Assembly (NCBI RefSeq): GCF_037991315.1
Contig: NZ_CP150300.1
Location: 6,634,001-6,698,000 of the forward strand
Source: Paenibacillus sp. FSL H8-0079
GTDB taxonomy: Bacteria > Bacillota > Bacilli > Paenibacillales > Paenibacillaceae
Direction of reading: 5' to 3'
Length of the DNA: 64,000 nt
Each line of letters opens with the position of its first letter. Position 1 is the stretch's first letter. Below the pieces are notes generated by a model. It worked only from the letters and a program-made list of their open reading frames with translations, was not told where the DNA came from and did not search any database. Positions 54,499-62,532 of this stretch are shown here, piece by piece. The translations under genes were made by a program, and so were the position numbers.

Positions 54499-54693
54499 AT
54501 GGGTGAAAAAACCGAGTTTGAGCCCGGAGACAAAGCACCAAATGATGGAGAGTACACGGAAGTCGGGGAAAAAAGCTTTGTCTCGGAAATTCAGAACCCG
54601 AAGCGGGTAACGCTGCAAAAAGGCGAAGCTTTTCCCGAGACAAGCAATCATAATCGCAAGTGGAAGAAGCTAACCAAAGCCCGCGTCCACTAA
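54499..54693 (+). CDS. YjzC-like small protein
   Basis: A 64-residue protein from ATG 54499, with GAGGAGG nine bases upstream. It begins MGEKTEFEPGDKAPNDGEYT and has NPKRVTLQKGEAFPETSNHN and RKWKKLTKA, the pattern of the YjzC family (PF14168) of spore-forming Bacillales, unknown function. Divergent from rpsF. Confidence 0.85.
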   Translation: MGEKTEFEPGDKAPNDGEYTEVGEKSFVSEIQNPKRVTLQKGEAFPETSNHNRKWKKLTKARVH

Positions 54694-54955
54694 TCGCAAT
54701 ACCTTTTTTCAAGATCCATGTATATAAAACGGAATAAAGCACATAATACAATCAGGCGGTGCACGAGAGAGGTGTGGTTCCGTTGGACAACGAAGCCGAT
54801 CATTCGCTGTTGGAGATTCATCACGTAATTTAAGAAGCAAGTGGTTATGTGTTATAAGGCCCTTCGTCTGAAGCACACGTATTGCTACGTGCAGTACACC
54901 AGGTTTCTGATTGTTACGACCGATTGTTTCCTAACAAACAAATGCACCGCCGGAT
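54694..54955 (+). other. region ahead of an orphan terminator
   Basis: No gene is firmly supported. A 36-38 residue Cys-rich frame (GTG 54841 or ATG 54847 to TAA 54953) ends right at the terminator but lacks a good ribosome binding site. The hairpin-forming GCACACGTATTGCTACGTGC (near 54881) lies inside it. A small RNA is an alternative reading. Confidence 0.3.
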
Positions 54956-54977
54956 AAAGAGCCCTTCGGGGCTCTTT
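54956..54977 (+). terminator. strong orphan terminator
   Basis: AAAGAGCCC-TTCG-GGGCTCTTT with a UUCG tetraloop and following T residues, plus orientation. The nearest upstream plus-strand gene (YjzC-like) ends 260 bases earlier. Confidence 0.85.
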
Positions 54978-55060
54978 ATTTTTCGTTTAAGAAGTACTGA
55001 TCCAGCTAATATCAAAAATCAAATACATGTTCATTTTGTATTCAATATAACGGTAAACAA

Positions 55061-55090
55061 AAGAAGACTTCCCTAATGGAAAGTCTTCTT
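55061..55090 (-). terminator. terminator of tRNA-Ser
   Basis: A perfect 10-bp stem AAGAAGACTT (55061-55070) with AAGTCTTCTT (55081-55090), T-rich on both sides; 50 bases past the tRNA 3' end. Confidence 0.75.
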
Positions 55091-55140
55091 ATCTATCTTT
55101 TTATTGAACTCAATGTGTATTGAGTAAATTGTAAATGAAG

Positions 55141-55233
55141 TGGCGGAAAGGGTGGGATTCGAACCCACGCACGCTGTGACACGCCTAACTGATTTCGAGT
55201 CAGCCCCCTTGGGCCTCTTGGGTACCTTTCCGC
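55141..55233 (-). tRNA. tRNA-Ser (anticodon CGA)
   Basis: A 93-nucleotide class II tRNA. Acceptor GCGGAAA pairs with TTTCCGC; the gene-encoded CCA is at 55141-55143. The anticodon arm GCTGA-CTCGAAA-TCAGT gives anticodon CGA (reads UCG). A long variable arm follows and the T-arm is GTGGG-TTCGAAT-CCCAC. Confidence 0.96.
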
Positions 55234-55334
55234 AGCAATATTGATTATAGCATGATCATTTACAGAACGCAACACCCATACGGAGCCTGCATGTAAACGT
55301 TATTTTGAGTACCTAATTCCGAATCATTCCAAGG

Positions 55335-55544
55335 TCAGGATTCAGTGGAATCTTCCGCTGAGCGGAGTACCTTCTTCATGTTTTTCTCAAATTTTGCTCT
55401 TGGAATCAACACACTATGTTTACATCCAACACACTTGATCCGAATATCCATACCCATTCGAATGATCTCCATCTCATTACTGCCACAGGGATGCTGCTTC
55501 TTCATCTGCACGATATCCCCAAGCTGGAAACTTTTACGCTCCAC
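55335..55544 (-). CDS. DUF951 (YyzM-like) protein
   Basis: A 69-residue protein, GTG start at 55544 with GAGGGGG about nine bases upstream (upstream in-frame ATGs at 55553 and 55562 are alternatives). Family marks: ERKSFQLGDIVQMKKQHPCG and IIRMGMDIRIKCVGCKHSV, a CxxC zinc-type motif, and LIPRAKFEK. DUF951 proteins sit beside the parABS genes and are of unknown function. It overlaps the mscS 3' end by 11 bases. Confidence 0.9.
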   Translation of the reverse strand: MERKSFQLGDIVQMKKQHPCGSNEMEIIRMGMDIRIKCVGCKHSVLIPRAKFEKNMKKVLRSAEDSTES

Positions 55545-56475
55545 CTGTGCCATCCCCCTCATCTTTCTCCAAAGCTACAGCCTGTTCCAGTGCTGCTTGA
55601 TTACTCATCTCATGATACTCCAGCGTTTTTTTTACATCTCCCTGAATCTGACGTTCCACCGAAGCACGAGAGTTAGGCATACATTCAGCCACAATTCGCA
55701 CCACATACTCTGACGTAGACATCGACTGTACACCGAGCACATCTGGCACCTTCACAATATTTAGATCACGCTCTTCAATCCCAACCAAAGATTTCTTCAC
55801 CAGGTGTACAGACTCATCGAGACTCAAGTCCGCCTTCATCGGAATATCCACTACAGCTAGCGAATTCGACATGGAGTAGTTCGTTACACTTGCAATCGCC
55901 CCGTTCGGGATAATGTGCACCTCACCTTGCCAGCTAACCAGTTTGGTAGTTCTAAGTCCGATCACCTCAACCGTTCCCTTGTAGGTTCCCGTCTGAATAA
56001 CATCCCCCACAGCGAATTGATCCTCCAGTATAATGAAGAAACCCGTAATAACATCCTTGACCAAACCCTGTGCACCGAAACCAATGGCAAGCCCCAGCAC
56101 ACCGGCACTCGCCAGTAGCGGCCCAACTTGGATATTGATCTCAGATAACAGTAGCAGAATCATAATAAAATTACATGTTATGGAGGTCGCATTTTTCAGC
56201 AGTTCCCCTACAGTTACGAATCTGCGCGGATTCACGCGAATCTTGCCTTCCTGCTTGCGTTCCATGGAACGATCTATAATTCGATATACTACCTTAATGA
56301 CAATACGGGTGATGATAAAAATAATGATGATCCTGATTGAGCTGAACATGATGTTAAGCCACATATCGGGATCTGCAATTTTGTTCCAGAGTTGATCTGT
56401 CCAACGAAGAGCTTCACCCACGGCCGCTACCGCACCGCGACCACCAATCCCTTGAACAAATTGAAATGGCAACAT
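55534..56475 (-). CDS. MscS-type mechanosensitive channel
   Basis: A 313-residue membrane channel that releases solutes on hypo-osmotic shock. Three transmembrane helices (about residues 42-62, 90-110, 118-140); the pore helix region LLASAGVLGLAIGFGAQGLV and KDVITGFFIILEDQFAVGDV are MscS signatures, followed by the cytoplasmic beta/alpha domain. GAGAGATGATAG precedes the ATG. The C-terminus is acidic. It is followed by DUF951 and preceded by DUF3343 in one run. Confidence 0.95.
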   Translation of the reverse strand: MLPFQFVQGIGGRGAVAAVGEALRWTDQLWNKIADPDMWLNIMFSSIRIIIIFIITRIVIKVVYRIIDRSMERKQEGKIRVNPRRFVTVGELLKNATSITCNFIMILLLLSEINIQVGPLLASAGVLGLAIGFGAQGLVKDVITGFFIILEDQFAVGDVIQTGTYKGTVEVIGLRTTKLVSWQGEVHIIPNGAIASVTNYSMSNSLAVVDIPMKADLSLDESVHLVKKSLVGIEERDLNIVKVPDVLGVQSMSTSEYVVRIVAECMPNSRASVERQIQGDVKKTLEYHEMSNQAALEQAVALEKDEGDGTGGA

Positions 56476-56489
56476 CTATCATCTCTCCT

Positions 56490-56753
56490 CTACATCGGTA
56501 TGTTATCATAGCTGTCTTCTGTTTTGAAATAGAGGCCTCGGATCTCTACGAACTCATTACGAATGATCTTTTGCACTCGCTCCAGATCCTCTTTTGGAAA
56601 CTGGATACATAGTGCACAACCTGCTGTAATTTCTTTTGGCGTAGGGAACAAGTCGATCTCTATCTCGGCAAACTCCAGCAACATTTCAGCACGCAGTGCC
56701 TGCTGAGTTGAATCAAACGCAATCAGCATCCAATCGTTAATCCATTCGTCCAT
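56490..56753 (-). CDS. DUF3343 protein (putative Se/S carrier-like)
   Basis: An 87-residue protein with the DUF3343 pattern: LIAFDSTQQALRAEMLLEFA, PTPKEITAGCALCIQF with the conserved Cys in TAGCAL. The family has been proposed to carry sulfur or selenium between enzymes; a cysteine desulfurase-like gene lies about 1.3 kb away. AAGGAG precedes the ATG. Confidence 0.85.
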   Translation of the reverse strand: MDEWINDWMLIAFDSTQQALRAEMLLEFAEIEIDLFPTPKEITAGCALCIQFPKEDLERVQKIIRNEFVEIRGLYFKTEDSYDNIPM

Positions 56754-56870
56754 GTCCGGCTCCTTTCGCTATACGTCCAACCCTAGAGAAAAAGCTTGTC
56801 CTCGTGAAGTATAAAACGCTCTACCTTTCCATATACTGTTACTACTATTCCAAGGGAAAGGATAGATCCT

Positions 56871-57476
56871 ATGAATCCTACTTCGCGTTCCTTTTCATCA
56901 CAAGATATGACCAGTTTGAAAATCCCCCATACCGATCCAGGCATACACTCAGCCATTACCCATCGTTTAATGTTTCATCTCTATAAAGCCCATTCTCTGC
57001 AAAATGTAGTGATCGTCTGCATCGGCACAGATCGCTCAACAGGCGACTGTCTTGGTCCTCTGGTCGGATCAGCTCTTTCCAAGTGGGACAGCCCTTTATT
57101 CCATTTGTATGGTACCTTGGATGAACCAGTCCATGCGATGAACCTTCAAGATACTCTCCACAACATACAGAAAACACACCATAACCCTTATGTGATTGGC
57201 ATTGACGCCTGTCTTGGACAGTCATCCAGTGTAGGATGCATTCAAGTCGTGAATGGTCCACTCAAACCAGGCGCGGGGGTAAATAAAGAATTACCGCCGG
57301 TCGGCGATATCCATCTGACAGGTATCGTTAACGTCGGCGGCTTTATGGAGTACTTTGTTCTACAGAACACGCGGCTCAGTCTCGTTATGCGCATGTCCGA
57401 GATTATATCCAGCAGTCTATACTCGGCCATCCGGGAATGGCATACACGTTCTACTCTGCTTGCTGTGCCAGAGTAA
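56871..57476 (+). CDS. YyaC-type spore protease-like protein
   Basis: A 201-residue protein of the YyaC family, related to germination protease Gpr and hydrogenase maturation proteases. Marks: VVIVCIGTDRSTGDCLGPLVG (conserved Asp residues, about 46-66), YGTLDEPVHAMNL, VIGIDACLG, and LPPVGDIHLTGIVN. In spore formers it is made in the forespore; the substrate is not known. AAAGGA precedes the ATG. Convergent with the DUF4446 gene, overlapping by 26 bases. Confidence 0.92.
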   Translation: MNPTSRSFSSQDMTSLKIPHTDPGIHSAITHRLMFHLYKAHSLQNVVIVCIGTDRSTGDCLGPLVGSALSKWDSPLFHLYGTLDEPVHAMNLQDTLHNIQKTHHNPYVIGIDACLGQSSSVGCIQVVNGPLKPGAGVNKELPPVGDIHLTGIVNVGGFMEYFVLQNTRLSLVMRMSEIISSSLYSAIREWHTRSTLLAVPE

Positions 57477-57951
57477 TAGCTTCCTTTTCCTCTGGGGACA
57501 GAGTGTATGCGGACTCTCCCCCTTTAAGAGGTTTTGCATATACGTAAGAACCATCGCGGTTATATATCCCCGTAAGAATCATGCCATCCTGGCTATCATT
57601 AATCATGGCCATCGAGAAGCTTAGATCACTGCCATGCTCTCCATAAGCATTGTATCTTTTCACGCCAACTTTACCTTGAATGCGGGTCAGCTTTTGCATG
57701 ACAACTTGCAGCTGATTCGTTTGCAGTTTGTGTTCATCCTCAATGCTGTCCATCTGAATTTTCAGATTAATGAGCAGCGATTCCAGGTCCTCTACTCCAC
57801 TGCCAGCCATCATGGCTTCATATTTACGTTTAAACTTTCGTAACTTTGCCCCTTGAGCAATACTCACAATCAGCAAGATCACCGTAAGTAATGCCATTCC
57901 GCCAATAATCCATAACAGCTGTTCCAGAATCAGCTCGTTTAATTCAGCCAT
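57451..57951 (-). CDS. DUF4446 membrane protein
   Basis: A 166-residue protein: one N-terminal helix (about 12-32), a coiled coil (SGVEDLESLLINLKIQMDSI) and a conserved beta C-terminal domain (KVGVKRYNAYGEHGSDLSFS, GMILTGIYNRDGSYVYAKPL). This is the DUF4446 family typically found beside the parAB genes of Firmicutes. GAGGGG precedes the ATG. Its 3' end overlaps yyaC. Confidence 0.9.
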   Translation of the reverse strand: MAELNELILEQLLWIIGGMALLTVILLIVSIAQGAKLRKFKRKYEAMMAGSGVEDLESLLINLKIQMDSIEDEHKLQTNQLQVVMQKLTRIQGKVGVKRYNAYGEHGSDLSFSMAMINDSQDGMILTGIYNRDGSYVYAKPLKGGESAYTLSPEEKEAITLAQQAE

Positions 57952-58090
57952 GTAATTGCAACTACCCCTCTATATTTTTGATCAGATTAACGTCTGTCTT
58001 TATTATTATCATTCATTATAAATCAACCCGATATTCATCAGATTAATCATGCAGCTCTGTACCAAATGAGTTCGCCATTTCAACTCTAAA

Positions 58091-59251
58091 CTAGTCTTTG
58101 TCTACCTGTGTCAACTCCAACACTGCCTTAACGAGTGTATCCACATGTTCTCTGGTCGAATTGTACCCCACACTGGCCCTTACCGCTCCAGTAGCGGTTG
58201 TACCAGCAGATTCGTGTGCAAGCGGTGTGCAATGAAAACCAGAGCGAACCGCAATTCCATAATTCCGATCTAATCGGAAGGCGAGTTGTGCTGGATCATA
58301 CCCATCCACAGTAAAGGATACTAATCCGGTACGTGGCTGTCCAATCTCTGGACCGAGCATTCGAATGCCCTTAACGGATGACAACCCATCCATCATATGT
58401 TGGGTCAACTCCCACTCATGTTGGTAGATGAGCGCTGGTGTCATCTCAAGTACATGCTTCACACCCGCATTCAGTCCTGCAATCCCAACGGTATTCGGCG
58501 TCCCCGCTTCATACCGATCAGGACGCACCTTCGGCTGCTCCAGCGCTTCTGACTGACTTCCTGTTCCTCCATGAAGTAAAGGCTCTATATCGAGCTCAGG
58601 AGCAATGTACAAGCCTCCTGTCCCCTGAGGACCAAGCAATCCCTTGTGTCCCGGGAATGCAAGCATATCAATATTCAGTTGTTGTACATTCACAGGCATA
58701 ACCCCAGCACTTTGAGCTGCATCTACCAACAAGATCGCTTGATGTTTACGACACAGGAGCGAAATTTCACCAATAGGAAGAATACTGCCAAGCAGATTGG
58801 AACTATGTGTACATACCACTAATCTGGTATTCGAACGAAACATACGTTCCATTAGCTTCAGATCAATAGCTCCCGCAGCATTAACAGGTACATAATCAAT
58901 CTCCACATTTCGGAGTCTGCGCATATACTCTAGTGGTCGTCTGACTGAGTTATGTTCCGCCATGGTGGCAATCACATGATCGCCTTCCTTGAGCGAACCT
59001 TGAATAGCCAGATTTAGCGCTTCTGTCGTATTCGATCCGAATGCAATATCATTCGCATTCTTAATACCAAAAATATTAGATATAGATCTTCTGGCCTCGA
59101 ACAGTACACGACTTGCCTGAACAGCCATCCGGTGACTGCCTCTGCCAGGATTGGCTCCTGCAATCTCCAGTGCACTCAGCATCGCATCACCGACAGCAGG
59201 TGGTTTCGGCCAAGATGTTGCTGCATGATCTAGATAGATAACTCCCTCCAC
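58091..59251 (-). CDS. cysteine desulfurase-like class V aminotransferase
   Basis: A 386-residue PLP enzyme of the NifS/Csd type (the EF2568 subgroup). Start GTG with GAGGTGG seven bases upstream. Marks: YLDHAATSWPKP at the N-terminus, AEHNSVRRP, VDAAQSAG, the PLP-binding Lys in FPGHKGLLGPQGTG (about 205), and the active Cys in RSGFHCTPLAHES (about 345). It would release sulfur from cysteine. It is adjacent to the segregation genes in Firmicutes. A DUF3343 protein nearby may be a sulfur acceptor. Confidence 0.93.
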   Translation of the reverse strand: MEGVIYLDHAATSWPKPPAVGDAMLSALEIAGANPGRGSHRMAVQASRVLFEARRSISNIFGIKNANDIAFGSNTTEALNLAIQGSLKEGDHVIATMAEHNSVRRPLEYMRRLRNVEIDYVPVNAAGAIDLKLMERMFRSNTRLVVCTHSSNLLGSILPIGEISLLCRKHQAILLVDAAQSAGVMPVNVQQLNIDMLAFPGHKGLLGPQGTGGLYIAPELDIEPLLHGGTGSQSEALEQPKVRPDRYEAGTPNTVGIAGLNAGVKHVLEMTPALIYQHEWELTQHMMDGLSSVKGIRMLGPEIGQPRTGLVSFTVDGYDPAQLAFRLDRNYGIAVRSGFHCTPLAHESAGTTATGAVRASVGYNSTREHVDTLVKAVLELTQVDKD

Positions 59252-59315
59252 CTTACAACCACCTCTGTCCCATTAATTAATTATTCGCCTGCACATACTG
59301 CACATCTAACTCTGT

Positions 59316-59365
59316 AAAAAAAGAATGACATATCGTTTCTCCATGGTACAGAGGCGATATGTCAT
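59316..59365 (-). terminator. terminator of soj-spo0J
   Basis: An 11-bp perfect stem (59325-59335 with 59355-59365) with a 19-base loop and a minus-strand T run; 47 bases after the spo0J stop. Confidence 0.8.
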
Positions 59366-59411
59366 GACATGAGTAAGCCCCGCATGTTGTTATGAATCAT
59401 CGATCCGACTA

Positions 59412-60257
59412 TTATTGTAACAATTCCAATAGCCGTTCCAGATCCTGTTGACTGTAGTAGTTGAGCTCAATTTTACCTTTATCTTTGTTGTGCTTAATTT
59501 TCACTGTTGTTTTGAAACGTTCACGCAGTGATTCTTCCACCGTATCAATGAATGGATCTTTCTTCTTCAACTTCGATTTGGCTTTAGCCTCACCCGTTTT
59601 GGAACGATCCAGTTGTTGAACAGCTTCCTCCAACTCACGGACACTCCATTGCTGGTCAATGGTTTGTTTGGCAAGTTGCTTCACCATAACCTCATCTTTA
59701 ACACCCACGATCGCACGTGCATGTCCCATAGATAATGTTCCACGTGAAACATGGTCTTTTACTTCTTCCGGCAATGATAACAGACGCAAGAAGTTAGCAA
59801 TGTGAGAACGTGATTTACCAACTTTTACAGACAACTCTTCTTGAGTCAACGCGAATTGGTCCATTAACCCTTGATAAGCAACTGCAACTTCCATGGCATT
59901 CAGATTCTCCCGTTGCAGATTCTCGATCAATGCAATCTCCATTACCTGCTGATCACTGAAATTGCGGACTACAGCGGGTACGGTGGCATTACCACAATAT
60001 TGCGAAGCTCTGAACCGCCGTTCTCCGGCAATAATCTCATAACCTCGCAATACAGGACGTACAATAATGGGTTGTATGACACCATGCTGCCGAATGGACT
60101 CAGCCAGTTCATGTATTGCGCCCTCATCAAATACCTTACGCGGTTGATAGGGGTTAGCCCGCAGTTGACTAATCGGGATTTCTACGACTTTATCATCGTC
60201 ATTAATTGAAAGCGAAGGAATGAGGGCATCAAGACCTTTTCCAAGCCGCTTACTCAT
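59412..60257 (-). CDS. parB: chromosome partitioning protein ParB (Spo0J)
   Basis: A 281-residue ParB. N-terminal CTP-binding region with NPYQPRKVF, then [12 protein letters not shown] and [17 protein letters not shown]; the helix-turn-helix LSVKVGKSRSHIANFLRLLSLP that reads parS; a lysine-rich linker; and a C-terminal dimerisation domain. It slides on DNA as a CTP-gated clamp and recruits SMC. Start ATG with AAGGAAGTG upstream, overlapping the soj stop by eight bases. It contains an imperfect parS itself. Confidence 0.97.
   Translation of the reverse strand: MSKRLGKGLDALIPSLSINDDDKVVEIPISQLRANPYQPRKVFDEGAIHELAESIRQHGVIQPIIVRPVLRGYEIIAGERRFRASQYCGNATVPAVVRNFSDQQVMEIALIENLQRENLNAMEVAVAYQGLMDQFALTQEELSVKVGKSRSHIANFLRLLSLPEEVKDHVSRGTLSMGHARAIVGVKDEVMVKQLAKQTIDQQWSVRELEEAVQQLDRSKTGEAKAKSKLKKKDPFIDTVEESLRERFKTTVKIKHNKDKGKIELNYYSQQDLERLLELLQ
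59736..59751. promoter_or_regulatory. parS-like site inside parB
   Basis: TGTTCCACGTGAAACA differs at one base from the parS consensus TGTTTCACGTGAAACA. The Bacillus spo0J gene also holds a parS, so this is probably functional. Confidence 0.75.
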
Positions 60258-61011
60258 AAGAAATCACTTCCTTTGCGAGCTCTAAATAAACTTCCGCCCC
60301 TCTTGACCGAGGGTCATACGTGATAATCGATTGACCATGAGATGGTGCTTCGCTAAGCCGTACGTTACGCGGAATAATCGTTTGATATACTTTTTGTTGA
60401 AAATACTTCTTCACTTCTTCAATAACCTGTATCCCCAGATTGGTCCGTGCATCAAACATCGTCAGCAATACCCCTTCAATCTGCAGGGATGTATTCAGAT
60501 GTTTTTGTACCAGACGAACCGTATTAAGCAACTGGCTTAATCCTTCAAGTGCATAGTACTCACACTGAATCGGAATGATCACCGAATCGGAAGCGGTTAA
60601 CGAATTGATCGTCAACATACCAAGAGAAGGTGGGCAATCGATCAGTATGTAATCATAGTTTTTTTTCACCATGGCGAGTGATTTTTTCAGGCGAACTTCC
60701 CGTGATATCGTGGAAACCAATTCAATCTCGGCTCCGGCAAGCTGAATCGTTGCAGGTATGATATGAAGGCCTTCAATCTGAGTCTCCACAATCGCTTCTT
60801 GAGGAGGAACCTCATTAATAATGACATCATATATACAATTAGCCACATCTGCTTTATTGATTCCGACTCCGCTGGTTGTATTCCCCTGAGGGTCAATATC
60901 GACAAGCAATACTCTTTTCCCGAGTGAAGCCAGTCCTGCACCCAAGTTAACAGATGTCGTCGTTTTCCCCACACCGCCCTTTTGATTTGCTACGGCCATA
61001 ATCTTAGACAA
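60250..61011 (-). CDS. parA: chromosome partitioning ATPase ParA (Soj)
   Basis: A 253-residue ParA. Deviant Walker A at the N-terminus (QKGGVGKTTTSVN), Walker A' ILIDCPPSLGMLT (about 120), and the C-terminal basic face (PRNVRLSEAPSHGQS). It begins at TTG with GAGGTGA upstream. With ParB it forms the nucleoid-bound segregation system and regulates DnaA. Co-directional with noc and rsmG. Confidence 0.97.
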   Translation of the reverse strand: MSKIMAVANQKGGVGKTTTSVNLGAGLASLGKRVLLVDIDPQGNTTSGVGINKADVANCIYDVIINEVPPQEAIVETQIEGLHIIPATIQLAGAEIELVSTISREVRLKKSLAMVKKNYDYILIDCPPSLGMLTINSLTASDSVIIPIQCEYYALEGLSQLLNTVRLVQKHLNTSLQIEGVLLTMFDARTNLGIQVIEEVKKYFQQKVYQTIIPRNVRLSEAPSHGQSIITYDPRSRGAEVYLELAKEVISYE

Positions 61012-61021
61012 TTACTTCACC

Positions 61022-61165
61022 TCAAATAAAATAGGAGTCTTTTCTTGTAGGTTGTGAGATATTGTTAACAAAAAGCAGGCGACTATCGTCCACACAAACA
61101 ACAACTACCGTTCCATCAATATACCGTTCTTTAAAAATTTCAAGCCTGACTTGATTTATAGACAT
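61022..61165 (-). CDS. possible 47-residue protein between noc and parA
   Basis: ATG 61165 to TGA 61022 encodes a hydrophobic-strand-rich peptide (IDGTVVVVCVDDSRLLFVNN). The frame is open upstream into the noc end (AYGGNEPLF) and lacks a good ribosome binding site, and its start lies in the tail of the noc terminator. The composition looks coding, but it may be a relic or chance. Confidence 0.3.
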   Translation of the reverse strand: MSINQVRLEIFKERYIDGTVVVVCVDDSRLLFVNNISQPTRKDSYFI

Positions 61166-61187
61166 AAAAAGCGGCTCATTGCCGCCA
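61165..61187 (-). terminator. terminator of noc
   Basis: GCGGC (61171-61175), five-base loop, GCCGC (61181-61185), then TTTTTATG on the minus strand, 13 bases past the noc stop. Confidence 0.75.
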
Positions 61188-61197
61188 TAAGCTTCAA

Positions 61198-62016
61198 TTA
61201 TTTGCGTTTTGGAATATGGATAACGATCTCGTAATGATCCTCATGGTCTGCTTCTTTTGTTTTGATGTCCAGACCAGAGCCAGTTACCATATCAATGGAT
61301 TGGCGAATTGTATTAAGTGCAAGTCTTACGTCCTTAGTAAAGGAAACACGTCTAGATTTTTTAATCTTGGAAGATTCCTTGTAAAAGGCCACACGTGCCT
61401 CTGTCTGTTTCACATTCAATTCTTTTTCAATAATCTCACCGAGCAACTTCATCTGCAGTTCTTCCGTATCGAGAGAAAGTAATGCTCTTGCATGCCGTTC
61501 AGAAATTTTGCGTTCCATCAATGCAGCCTTAATGCCTTCCGGAAGCTGTAACAACCGAATTTTGTTGGCGATGGTTGACTGGCTTTTGCCGAGTCGTTGT
61601 GCAAGACTTTCCTGTGTCAGTTGATGCAAGTCGATCAGTTTCTGATAAGCGACGGCTTCTTCAATGGAGGTCAATCCTTCACGCTGCAAGTTCTCAATCA
61701 ATGCAATGGATGCGGCCTGAGAGTCGTTGAATTCACGCACAATGGCTGGAATCGTATCCAAACCCAGTTTTCGAACTGCACGCCAGCGACGTTCCCCGGC
61801 AATAATCTCATATGATCCATTTCGCACGCGAACGACAATAGGCTGAATTACGCCATGTGTTTTGATCGTCTGCAACAACTCATCAATTTTATCATCATCA
61901 AAAATAGTACGGGGTTGATATGGGCTGCTCACAATTTCATTAACCGGAATCTGTTTGATCTCATCTCCGTTATTGCGCTCCGCCAAACCAAACAACTTCG
62001 AAAATTGTTCTTTCAT
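61198..62016 (-). CDS. noc: nucleoid occlusion protein Noc
   Basis: Start at ATG 62016 ([26 protein letters not shown] eleven bases upstream, and CGGA very close); 272 residues. ParB-family: [39 protein letters not shown], helix-turn-helix [20 protein letters not shown]. The N-terminal amphipathic stretch fits membrane binding of Noc. It blocks Z-ring assembly over the nucleoid. Distinguished from ParB by position and the N-terminus. Confidence 0.95.
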   Translation of the reverse strand: MKEQFSKLFGLAERNNGDEIKQIPVNEIVSSPYQPRTIFDDDKIDELLQTIKTHGVIQPIVVRVRNGSYEIIAGERRWRAVRKLGLDTIPAIVREFNDSQAASIALIENLQREGLTSIEEAVAYQKLIDLHQLTQESLAQRLGKSQSTIANKIRLLQLPEGIKAALMERKISERHARALLSLDTEELQMKLLGEIIEKELNVKQTEARVAFYKESSKIKKSRRVSFTKDVRLALNTIRQSIDMVTGSGLDIKTKEADHEDHYEIVIHIPKRK

Positions 62017-62440
62017 TCCGCAGATTACCACCTAGTTTCGTAATAGCTCCCACAATCTTTGCAGGTGCTTCTTATTCAATAAACGACCCTTCAATTGCAT
62101 CGTTCTTGGAATAAGTTTTGCCTTTCATAACGCTTCCTGTCATGCAACACTGAACGCGTATCCATCTATCTATACATATACTCTATGATCGCTGTAACCC
62201 AGGATCGGATACTTCTATTCTATCATCTTTTCTATCATAATCCTATGCTTACCTATTCTTTAAACTCTGCTTATTTTCCTGCTTTTTCTTTGTGAATATT
62301 GGAAATATGGCGACTTGTACACATATAATTCTTGAAAATGTTCATGAGTTACTTCGCGTTGAATTGATCATTACGCATGATTAAAGAGATATGTAATAGG
62401 AAGTATCCGTGATGTTGATCCAGTCCTCTATTTCAGAAAA
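62017..62440. other. intergenic region between noc and rsmG
   Basis: No gene is supported. It must contain the noc promoter. The right end holds the rsmG terminator with its parS core. Confidence 0.3.
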
Positions 62441-62478
62441 CAAAAAAAAGAAGATGTTTCACGTGAAACATCTTCTTT
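62441..62478 (-). terminator. rsmG terminator built on a parS palindrome
   Basis: A perfect 32-base palindrome (62447-62462 with 62463-62478) followed on the minus strand by nine T residues. Its central 16 bases (62455-62470) are a perfect parS. Confidence 0.85.
62455..62470. promoter_or_regulatory. perfect parS site
   Basis: TGTTTCACGTGAAACA, identical to the Bacillus parS consensus bound by ParB. It lies 55 bases past rsmG and 440 bases upstream of noc. Confidence 0.95.
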
Positions 62479-62532
62479 ATCTATCGCTAAAATTATATTT
62501 AGTTTTGACTACCTTCAAAAACCCTCATCCAA

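Noticed and set aside
54760..54800. T-box leader
   Set aside because: A GTGGTTCCG string recalls the T-box motif, but the surrounding consensus and specifier loop are absent and no plus-strand gene follows.
62279..62345. Possible origin elements near the ParABS genes
   Set aside because: No cluster of DnaA boxes or AT-rich unwinding region with dnaA was found; the true origin should lie beyond mnmG, outside the window.
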